Shown: positions 26,680-37,170 of the stretch, piece by piece | Numbering within the stretch: the first letter of the stretch is position 1 | Layout of the letters: the number at the start of each line of letters is the position of its first letter | Source of the DNA: Setoptus koraiensis | Taxonomy: Eukaryota > Arthropoda | Assembly: GCA_048013815.1 (NCBI GenBank) | Contig: CM106586.1 | Location: 7,192,001-7,256,000, forward strand | Reading direction: 5' to 3' | Length of the DNA: 64,000 bases | Translations under genes and position numbers: made by a program | Notes under the pieces: generated by a model | What the model was told of the DNA's origin: nothing | Seen by the model: only the letters and a program-made list of their open reading frames with translations | The model's database searches: none

Positions 26680-26791
26680 CTGGCGAGACACTGGCAAAAC
26701 GCTGGCAAACGCTGGCAAACACTGGCGAAACTCTGGCGAAATTCTCGCAAACTCGGGCGAAATTCTCGCAAACTCTGGCAAACTCTGGCAG
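26680..26791. repeat. Degenerate tandem repeat, 10-11 bp unit
   Basis: Repeats of CTGGCAAACG and CTGGCGAAA, changing into TTCTCGCAAACTC variants to the right. Confidence 0.75.
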
Positions 26792-27017
26792 CCGTAATGA
26801 CGATGCCAATAACAAGTTGGCCAGCCAGCTGATTGGTCGTCGTTGCGTCGTTAGCTAACGAGCGGCCACCAATAACTAACGAACTCATACTTTGCTAGCT
26901 AACTAACTAACTAACTGGTGGTGTGTTTGTGCGAGCGACATTGCACAAAATGCCAGCCGATACCCGCTAAGAGGTATGCGATAACTCACTCATACCTCTC
27001 ATAGTGCCTTGGTGAGA

Positions 27018-27023
27018 GTCTTA

Positions 27024-27058
<35 letters not shown>

Positions 27059-27060
27059 CT
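27018..27060. repeat. Hexanucleotide repeat (GAGCCC)n
   Basis: About seven perfect copies of CGAGCC in tandem. Confidence 0.9.
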
Positions 27061-27257
27061 CACACCGTGTGAGTCACTCATACCGCATGACCGTGCGGCC
27101 GGCTCGCGACCCGCAACTCACGGGCCGGTATGCGGCTCGGATATACAGTTGGCATGGTCGCGCCTCGGCCGCACAGCAAGCGAAACCAAATGAATTGCCG
27201 GCCTGCTTCACGAATGGTGCATCCGCTGCGCCCTGCACAAATTGCCCGCCCCGCCCG

Positions 27258-27370
27258 ACGAGCCCGCCAGCTGCCGCCCGGCGAGCCCGTCAGCTGCCGC
27301 CCGGCGAGCCCGTCAGCTGCCGCCCGGCGAGCCCGTCAGCTGCCGCTCGGTGTGCCCGCCAGCTGCAGCC
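27258..27370. repeat. Minisatellite, 23-bp unit
   Basis: Four to five copies of a 23-bp unit that starts GAGCCCGTCAGCTGCC. The middle copies are near identical and the last is diverged. Confidence 0.8.
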
Positions 27371-28700
27371 CGGCATCCAGTCGCTGGCTTGCCGGCCGGC
27401 TCGCTCGCCAGAGCCGGAGCGGTCTTGCCAGCGACTGTCTCGCTCTCAGCACACACGGTACAGTGACTGGCTTGCCATAGTGGGCTTGCCATCGAGAGCT
27501 TGCCATCGAGAGCTTGCCATTGGAGAGCTTGCATCATTGATTGAGTGGATATGGTCTCGACGAGCGACAAGCAACAAGCGACGGCAACAAGCGACGGGCA
27601 ACGAGCGACGGGCAACGAGCGATGGGCAAGGTGGCCAGCGACGAGCGCCAGCCCGTCGTATACGTAATATACGTAACATGGGCGGACGGCGACCGTTGGA
27701 TGTGGCGCGAATATACGCACGCCCGACATCTGATTTAAACATTTGGTGCACGCTGGCTGCGCAGTGGTCTCTGGCTTGTTAAAATCATTCAATTTGTTCA
27801 GCGCCGCACTGCAAACAACAGCACAGCCAACAGCCAACAACAACATCGTACTCGGCAACAGCGACAGCCGACAACCGCCAACAACAGCAACATCACACTC
27901 GGCTACGGCAACGGCAACGGCAACGGCAACAGCAACAACCGACAACCACCAACAACAACTTGCATAGTGGCCATAGCGGCGAGACAGGTAAATCGAGAGC
28001 GAGTGTGCCGTGATTGAAGATAAATTGAGCGTTTCGCCGACTGACCACCTAATGCGACTCAACTTGTGGCGCCCTAGCCAATGGCCGTCGCCGCAGCACG
28101 ATGTCTACGCAACTGGAGGCGACTGAACGCAACTAGACGCAACTAGCGAGCGTGTGTGTATAATAATAATAATAATAACAACAAGGCAGCTTCAGCTGAC
28201 TATAACGAAGGTATGAGTATGACCAATGCAAGTCGCATGATGACCATCATCAGCAGCATCATCATACTCAATTAGCGCTGACAGTAGTGTGTGGCGCCAC
28301 TAATCATCGTCTGGCCGCTTCATCATCGCCTGTATGAGCCAGCATGACCGCCACACTGACCGTTACCTGCCTGCCGTTGCGACGTTGTTAGCCTGCCGGC
28401 CAGGTAGCGAGTTAGCCGTCAGTGCAACAGTTAGCGATTGGCCGAACGAAATTCGCTTCGAGGGAGCTGCCGACAACAGCAACAGCAACGACAGCAGCAG
28501 CAACAACAGCAGCAACAACAGCAACAACAGTAACAACAACAAAGTGGCAACAAAGTCGCTGTGAACAAACACCATGCCACGCTGATAATGTTGACCATGT
28601 TGCAACACAATGTTTGCGCCAAAATAGTTGCGCCAGTGATACTAATTCAGACAACTTGTTGGTGTTACCATTACGCAACACACAAATCCAATTATGAGCG

Positions 28701-28702
<2 letters not shown>

Positions 28703-28761
<59 letters not shown>
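28703..28761. repeat. (AC)n microsatellite
   Basis: An uninterrupted run of about 29 AC dinucleotides. It opens Cys-Val and Thr-His shadow frames that are not genes. Confidence 0.97.
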
Positions 28762-28763
<2 letters not shown>

Positions 28764-29352
28764 TGAAGTAAATAATATTTGCTGCAGCTAATACTGAAGT
28801 GCAAATAGTAGATAATCGCATCACACACACGCTGTCAGGCGACCGAAATAGCAAATTAATATCCAGTAATAGTGATACAAACAGTGATACAAACACAGTA
28901 TTAAGGCCAACGGTATCGCGATATCGCAATATCAATATTGAGCCAACGGCAACAGTGTTGAGCCAACAGTATCAAGCCAACAATATTGCACCGATGGTCA
29001 GCTGAGCTGCACGCACCCACTTGTGCCAGTGACCGGCCGACTGACAGTTTGTAACGGTTCAAAACGGTTCAAAACGGTTCAGAACGGTTTATAACGGTGC
29101 AGTGGCAATTATTGCGCACCTTGGGCCGAGCCAGCAAACGTCAGCAGACGGCAAGCGGCAACAACCGTCAGACGGCAACAAACAATCAGTGACATTCAAT
29201 ATCCGCTCACCGGCAGCCAGTGCTCAGTGCATCATGTCGCCTCGCCAATGTCGCCTCGCCAACTAATGTCAATACAAGCACCGATCGGCTAGACAACAAT
29301 GAGTGATTTCTGACAATTCACTCCGCAATTAAGCTGCAATCACTCGGCTGAA

Positions 29353-29460
29353 ATATATATATATTATATACACAAATATTCACGCGTGAATAGCGCGCTC
29401 AAACACACCAACCACCGCACACATCGCACCGACCAATCAAACCAATCAGACCAATCAAAG
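29353..29460 (+). promoter_or_regulatory. Probable core promoter region of the neprilysin-like gene
   Basis: An AT run with TATATATA (29353-29370) is followed by a perfect 16-bp palindrome TATTCACGCGTGAATA (29377-29392), then three CCAATC boxes in a row (29431-29460). The proposed first coding ATG is at 29568. Distances suit a transcription start around 29.39-29.40 kb, but no start site can be read from sequence alone. The palindrome centres on CACGCGTG, which reads CACGCG on both strands and resembles a Hairy/E(spl)-type bHLH site. Confidence 0.4.
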
Positions 29461-29567
29461 CCAAAAGCAACAAGCAATAAGTAACAAGCATAAGTGGGCC
29501 TATTTATTCAAACTACAAACCGTTTGCCATCGAAACAAATTACAAACATCGACCAACACACGCCAAT

Positions 29568-32500
29568 ATGTCGTCCAATTGCGCGCCATCTCATCATCAC
29601 ATAACCACCATCGATAATGATCATATGGACGCCAAGTTCAGGTGAGTCGACTATTTACATTGTTAAGCAAAGTGTCGCCAAAGAGTCCCACATCTATCCG
29701 CAGCGTTCATATACGTTCATATTAGTGTGTGAGGGGCTCCGCTGGGGGCCAAATTGTTTGATTACGATTGATGTTGTGCGCGTCGGACACGCCGGCGCCC
29801 CACCGACCCGGCACCGATGGGCGCCTGTGACCGGGCTGCCGGGCCACCGGGCCATCGCGCCGTCGGGCCGTCGGGCCGTCGGGCCGTCGGGCCATCGCGC
29901 CATCGGGCCATCGCAGGAGCCCAGCAGCCGAGCAACGGCGCCAGCGCTAATGGCGCCAACGGCGTGTTGTTTGCGTGTGTTACGTAACAGATTAAACAAC
30001 GACGACAATTGTCGCGCCTCAGATGATTAATGAACGCTAATTGCCGCCCCTGCAGTTCGAGCCCCGCGAAACTGGCCGCCCGAGGCAAATTGCGCCCACC
30101 AACCAGAGGACACGCCAACTGGGGGCCAACCAGAAGCTCAAGTTGCGACCTGTGCAAACTTGCGAATCCGGCAGCCACTGCCGCCTGTCCCGTCGCCAGT
30201 TGCCGCTTGTCCCGTCGCCAGTTGCCCGTCGCGACCGGCCGGCCGGCCGGCCCAGACCGTGGGCCCCGGGTCAAGTATGCGCCCACTGGAACGGGAGATT
30301 CGAGTGATAATTTTCACCGACGACCGCCAGTCACATGCGTTGAGGCGAGCGGGCCCGGCGCGACGCGACGGTTGTGCGGCTCGGTGCCGCTGGTCTCTTG
30401 TCACTGGTGGCGCTGCGTCGGTGCTCGTCGGCCGGTGCGACGGGCCCAGTCGCAGGGAGAGTTATTGTTATTTTGGGAGCGACATGCCATCAGTTTGCAG
30501 CCCGTCAGTGGGGCGGCCTATTAGTTTTCGCTCGGTCTATTAGTTTTTACAACAACAAACTTGCGACTCGAGACTCGGGATTGCCCGTCGTTGCGAATGA
30601 AATAATCGGCGCCGCTCGGTTGTGGGCTGCGATTGGCATGCTCGTGCGATCTTGAGATCCGTACCGCTGTGTGAGCATACGGCGAGACGTCTGACAATCG
30701 CTAGGCGGATAAATAATTGACAAGACAATTAGTGTTCGCGCGCGCAGCGTATGCAAACACTGCGTGCATTAGCGTGTCCGGCACAGAAGTGTCGGGCGCG
30801 CGCCCAGTGGCGGTCGGGGGAGTGTGCAACTTGACAAACAAGCGGCCAAGCAAGCGGGCGGACGACGGATAAGCGGGCGCTCGGACAGGGGATAAACAAA
30901 CGGATAAACGCGACGGATAAACGCGACGGATAAACGCGACTCGCTCTGTTTATGCACTGTGCCACTGGTGGCCGCCTATATGGCGCCCAGCGACGCCGTG
31001 CACAGTGCGCGCTGTGGTGCCCTGCACAGTGAATGTAGTGGTGCCGTGTGTAGTGCGCGTGGCGTATGGCTAGGCGGCGACATTTAGAGCAAGTGGCAGC
31101 GCTAACAAAGATGAATTGTTTTACGTCACATTGATTTGTGATCGGCCGCCAGGCGGGCCGTTTCCCCTGGCACGCCGACACAGTGTGACAGTGGCGCACT
31201 TAATGTTGTTTTGTTGTGCCCTGTCCGTTGTTGTTGTGCCTCATTGTCCGTTATTTGTGCACCGCTCGATTGCACGGTTGTGGGGCACGCTCGAGTCCGA
31301 CTGTGCGCGCAATCTGTGCACATCGGCATTGTTTGTGCGCGCAAACAACAAACAAACGGCATGCCGAGACAATGGCTGCCCGACGGGCAACTTGTAACTG
31401 GCCGCTGGCTGCCAGCGCATTGTGTTACGCAACAGTGACAGTAATTGTTACGTAACATCCACTGGCGCTGGCCGGTGCTGTTGCGTAACAACAGCGACAA
31501 CGACAACGACAACGACACCAACAACAACAACAGCAGCAACGACAGCAACAACGACACCGACAAACACTGACAAACAAATGGTTGTGTGTCAGTGGTAGCG
31601 GGCCGACAAATGGAGAGCGCGCCATTGTTGGGCTGTTTGTTTGTTTGTGTTGGCTCGTCTCGTTATGCTGCCAATATTCAAAACTGGCCGGCGAGCACGG
31701 GCGGCGAGCGGCCGCCAAGTCGCTGTCAAATTGATGCTGTCGCGCTGTTATGTAACGCGCTGTTATGTAACGCACTGCACAACTGTATCAGTGGGCATGT
31801 GTCAGTTAAATGTCAGTTGGCGGCCGCTCATGATCATGATTTACAACGGCCTTATAACGGGCGCCGCTGTTGTGCAATTGGCCAACGGGCCGGCGGGCGC
31901 AAAACGGCGCCTGTCACACAAGCCGCGCGCACCGTGCCGTCTAACCGTTGCCCGACCGACGGCGACCGTTACCGCTCGCCAACTGGCACAGTGCAGTGGG
32001 GGAGTCTATCACTTAGCTACGGGCACTCGGGCAGCGCCGCAGAGCTGGCCAAAACAACCGCTTGAGTGACAGCTTAAAAGGCGCTAGGTGTCACCAACAG
32101 AGAGACAGAGAGAGTGCACGCCTACTTATCGACTGTCGCGCGAGTCGCCACCCGCGACTGAATAATTGGCCACTCTCACGGCCAATCTCCCTATCAGAAG
32201 CCTCCTATCAGATCGCCTCCCCCGGCCCTGGCGTCCAAATTGCCATTTGGCGCCGGCCGCCACTCGCAGCCGCATCGGCGCTGCCCGCCATTCGCACCCG
32301 CGCTGACCGATGGCCGGTGCCGGTGTCACTCGCCGACAACCGTACGGTAGTGGCCGGCCCGACAGCCGCGCCGCACGCTTGTGTGGGCTGCGTGGGCCGC
32401 CGCTTGACTCAAGCGGCTTGAGTGTGCGTCGCGGCTGGTCGCAGCTCGCGTCCGTCTGTTACGCGCGCCCGCCCAGCGACGGTGCCCACTGGCCGCGCTG

Positions 32501-35500
32501 ATCCGATCCGATCGCACTGATTTTGCAATGATAATGGCCGCTCGATTTGGCAATTGTGCGCAATATGGCACCGTGCGCCCAACTCACTGTGTCGGTATCG
32601 GTCAATCGGTACCGGGCCGCAGTCGGGCAGCGGCCGGCCGGGCAGGCTGCTCGGCAAGCGGCGCGGGCGGCGCAAACAAGCGGGCGAAAAGCGAAAAAAC
32701 TCCGCGCGGAATACATTTAAATAATGTCAAACAACGTTGACATTGTCTCGCTGGCCACTGTTTGCGTGTCCGGCTGACAGTCGCCCGGCTGACGGCCGCT
32801 TGGCTGACGGTGGGCGCCCGACCGACTGTCAGTGGGCGACCGTCGGCGGCCGACGGGCAAATTGATTCAGTTGAGCCGACAATGATGCACTCACTTATGC
32901 CACTTCTCGTCGGCTGCCGGTTCTCGATTTGGTGCTGGCCGCGCCAAACGAGTCGCCAACAGCACCGGTCGCTGTGGGGCCACGCGCGAGTTCTCACTGA
33001 CGCGAACCGAAGCGGGGCGCCCCCACACGACCGACGCGAGCCGCCGAGTGGCGGCCAGCCGAACGACGAGCGGCGGCCAGCCGAACGACGAGTGGCGGCC
33101 AGCCGAATGAAATGAAGCGTCCAGCGCAGTCGAGTTGCATAACAACGGGCGCGCTCATGCAATTAATCACTGCTGGCCAGCGGCCGTCGAACGGTCGCCG
33201 ACGCATTAGCGCGCGGGCCCCACTCTGGGGACCAGAGCACTCTGCGTGCTGGCGTGCGTGGCGCGCTTTTTACAGACTTGCAATCATTTCCGTGTGCCAT
33301 TTTCCAGACACTACAAATATTCTTGTCGGCCCACTCTCGCCGTCTCGCTGCACCGGCGCCCGCTCCGCTCCGCATCGCACATGTATAATGCGCCTCGTTT
33401 ATACACGGGTATACACGGGTATACGCGGATACGCGCGGATATGCGCGGATACACGCCGATATGCGCAGCGGATATATCCGATATCGGATATGTGCGCTGC
33501 GGGTCCCTCGTACAATCGTCACATACACGAGTGTAGACACGAGCGCAGACACGAGCACAGACACGGGTGTAGACACGGTCAGCGAGCGTGGTCACAGGTA
33601 CGGACACGGGTAAATACGCACAACTGGGCAGGTGAGCGAGCGAGCGCCCCCCTGCACAACTCAGCAGTCAATGAACTGGCTAGCGAATCGGTCAGCGAAT
33701 CGGTCAGCGAATTGGCCAGAGTCGCGACAGGTGCATGGGGCCCGTGCGGGGCCGATCATTAGCGCTGACCATTACCCCACCGCCGCTGTCACTCGGCCGG
33801 CGCCCGTGCGCCCGTGCAACCTGTGCGCACCTATACCGTTATACCGGTATGATGCACATTTATCGCGCTCCGCAAAACCGAGTTGCCGCCTGCCGAGCGG
33901 TGAAGCGGCTTGCGTGAAGCGCCCTGTGTAAGGCGACCCCCCCCCCTCCCTCAGAGCGGCGCCCTCACCTATATCGCACCGCGGTCCGGCGTGCGGCAGC
34001 GTGTGGCCGGCGTGACCGTGCTTGCGTCATGCTGGTGCGCTCAGTCCGCCGGGCCAGCCGACGGGCGCGACGCCCCCCGCCTGGCCCCATCACAGCGGCC
34101 GCCACATTATAATGCCACCATCGCCGCTGGTATCACTGCTGGCCGCTGTCAATCGTATGCTTGTTCGCTCATATCGTGCCCGTATCAGCTGACTGTCAGC
34201 CAGCCACTGACAGCTAATTGTTACAAAGTCACTGCGCTCGTTGTGCGCGCCCCAACGACAAACAAGCGCCCCCATGAATGAGCCGCGAGCCACTGATTGA
34301 GGCCAGCGTTGCATTGCTGCGGATTCTCGCCATTACTTGGGCATCGCTCGCCACCACAAACTCGCCCGCTGTTCGTAACTGTTCCGACGCCCATTCCAAA
34401 CCCGCACAGCGACCGACCAAATCACCAATCAGCTGAGCGAACAAAGTCGGGTCAGCGGGCCGATTGTCGGGCCCAGTGATGGCTGGCGCGGCCAGAGACC
34501 GCGCCGTAAGGAACGCGGCGTGGCTGTTCGAATGACCGCGGACGCCGCACAGCCGGTCGTGCGCGCCGGGGGCCTTGAACTGTGCGCCACTAAAAGCAAA
34601 TCCGTGTAGCTAGCTCGCCCGTCGACATATCAAGGCCGACGAAAGAAGAATTGGCCCGCTCTATGCTATGTGCACTGCGAACTGCACGGTGCGGAATCTC
34701 GCCACGCTAGAGCGCGGCAAGCGAGCGAAACGAGCCACTGCAACATGCATAAGATGCTGTCCGCATCTTTGTTCGCGACGACTTGCCAGACCCTTCGAAG
34801 GGCCCCAATTCGCCGGCGCTCCGAGCGCGACACCCGCCGAAAACTGGTCGGCGAAAAGAAGGCGCCAGAGCGAGATGAAAATTGATTGAGACGCGCGCCC
34901 GCCCACTGACAACGCGGCATCGACAGGGCGCCATCGACAATGCGCCATTGACAGGCGGCTTTAAATCTTGATTAACTGCCGTCGGACGGGCGCCTCCACT
35001 GTGCAGTTCGAACCGCGCACAGTCGAACGCTCGAGCACCTCGCAGTCGCCAAGTATTCGAGAGCGACAGCGGCCGCAATTTCGACCGGGGCCCCAACGAC
35101 GGCATCGGTGGGCGCGAACCGCGCACGAAATGTCGCAGCGCGCTCGAGTGGCACAGAGAAAGCGAGATGTCAGAGCACGAGTGGCGCAGGGAAAGCGAGA
35201 TGTCAGAGCACGAGCGGCGCAGGGAAAGCGAGATGTCAGAGCACGAGCGGCGCAGGGAAAGCGAGATGTCAGAGCACGAGTGGCGCAGGGAAAGCGAGTC
35301 GTCAGAGCACGAGCGGCACAGGGAGAGCGAGATGGATGGGGGCCACTTTTTATTCTCGTGTTTTCACCGTTAATTTTATTGTCAGTGCTGGCAACTAGTT
35401 GTAGAGGTGCGACTAGACTCTAATGTGCAATATCGAGCGTCGGCCGCATTGCGCAACGTTATGCAAATACAACGCGGCGTAACGTTGCTCAGTGTGGCCG

Positions 35501-37139
35501 ATGTGTCACAATAATAATACATTATGTAATGCCGACGGTCGGCGCGGGATTGCGACGGCCGGCGCGGGATTGCAACCGCCGGCGAGCGATCAATAGTTTT
35601 GAAACAGGTTGCTGGTTTTGAAACTGGGCGCGTCCAGGCAGCCGGCGGGCGCGCCACCGGCGGCTGCGGCACCGGCCGCGGAACCGGCCGACACCAGTTC
35701 CGACAGACAGCGCGCCACCGGGCCCAAAATGGGTATTGCACTGTGGGCGTACTTGTGCGTTGCGCTGCTGGGCGTGATTTGTTGCTGTTCCGGTGTCAGA
35801 CCGGTCAAATTGCCGGCCTGCTCCAGTTGAAGGCCAATGGTCAATTGGTGGCCGTTGGCTGCTGTTGTGGTCGTTGTGGGCGACCCGGCGCGACTACTGT
35901 CAGAACCCCGGCAACTGTCCGACGAGGAGCACGAGGTGGACGAAATAGTGTAGTGATCAGTGTTCAATTTGCCCAGTGCCTGCTTGCCGTTTCCGGTTGC
36001 CGCATCCGGTTTGCCGGTGCCGGCGCTGGTGCTACTGGTGACGGGCTTGAACGCCGTTGCCGCGCCGCTGTGTTTTCCGGTTGCGTCTGTGATGTGCAGA
36101 GCCGAGGCCTGCTCATTGATGGCCTGAATGTTTTTCTTTTTGATCTTCATCATCTTCTTCAGCATCTTGCGCTTCATTCGCTGCTTCTCGAGCCGGATAA
36201 TTTTGGAGGCCGTGGACTCGTCCTCTTGGATCTGTTCGCCCTTGTGACCGCTGTGATGATACTTGTTACTGTGGCTGTTGTGAGCGGCGCTGCTGCTGTT
36301 GTAGCTGATCACGCCATTGGTGCCCGGGGCGCCGTTGGGCACGCACGACGAGCTCGGCATCGACGACGAGGGCGTCGACGAGGACGACGATTTTGTTCTT
36401 GGCACCCACGACATTTTGTTCTCTTTCTTGAGGCGGCGGCGCGCGTTCGCGAACCACGTGCTCACCTGTGTCAGTGTCATCTTGGTTATGATGGCCAGCA
36501 TTATCTTTTCACCTTTGGTGGGGTACGGATTGCAGCGGTGCTCGTCTATCCACGACTTGAGCGTTATGGTAGATTCACGTGTTGCGTTCTTGCGCCTGTG
36601 CGAGCCCAGCACCGTCGTCGGCCTCTTGCTCTGGCCGCCCGGCCCGTGCTGACCGTGCTGCCCGTGCTGACCGGTCCGGCCGAGGGCGTGATTGGTGCTA
36701 TTGTTACTGTTGGCAATGTTGTTGTTGTTGGTGTTGGTGTGCCGCGACTGCTGCGCCGGGTGCGCTTGGCCCGCCACGCCGCTCGCCAGCAGCGCTCGGT
36801 CGTCGGGCGCCGGGTCGCCGTGACGCGCCAAATGGCCGCTGTCTGGTTGCTGCTGCTGCTGGTTGCCGGCCGGGCCCAGCATCGCTTGCTGGTGCAACTG
36901 CGACCCGATGCGCCGCTCGGCGCCGCTGAGGCCGGACGCTTGCAACGCGTGAGCGCCGCCGGCGCCGCTCAAGTTGCCGTAGCCGGCCGCTTGGGCCGGC
37001 GAGCCCGGCCCGGGGCACTGTTGTTGTTGGTGGTGCGTTTGTTGACTGGCCAAACAATGTTGCTGTAACAGGTGCTGCTGCTGGTCAGCGTGATGATGCA
37101 ACGCGTGCTGATGCTGTTGTTGCGATTGTTGTTGTTGTT

Positions 37140-37170
<31 letters not shown>

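Larger units (their letters stand above)
9741..29567. other. Gene desert of about 20 kb, GC-rich and full of short tandem repeats
   Basis: No exon with family resemblance and a matching splice frame was found. Many long open frames occur on both strands at once, which GC-rich repetitive DNA produces by chance; their translations are low-complexity (Arg, Ala, Cys, Pro). The left end should hold the promoter and 5' UTR of the large gene starting at 9740. The right end holds the neprilysin promoter. Minisatellites, hairpins and one different island are listed separately. Long-range regulatory DNA for the nearby homeobox gene is a reasonable inference, but nothing in the sequence proves it. Confidence 0.55.

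Noticed and set aside
27313-28062. Minus-strand open frame of 249 codons, with a 257-codon plus-strand frame opposite
   Set aside because: Both frames run through 23-bp and GAGCGACGGGCAAC-type tandem repeats. The repeated residues come from the DNA repeats, not from a protein family.
32602-33162. Minus-strand open frame of 186 codons
   Set aside because: Low-complexity GC-rich frame crossing a GCGGCCAGCCGAACGAC repeat, with long frames open on the other strand too.
36418-36600. Mohawk (MKX) homeobox as an alternative to Iroquois
   Set aside because: The KNATRES start and the [20 protein letters not shown] run match Iroquois; Mohawk has different residues through the same helices.
36579-37068. 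Long plus-strand frames opposite the Iroquois-class gene
   Set aside because: They are the antisense of the homeobox coding sequence and its glutamine runs, and have no features of their own.
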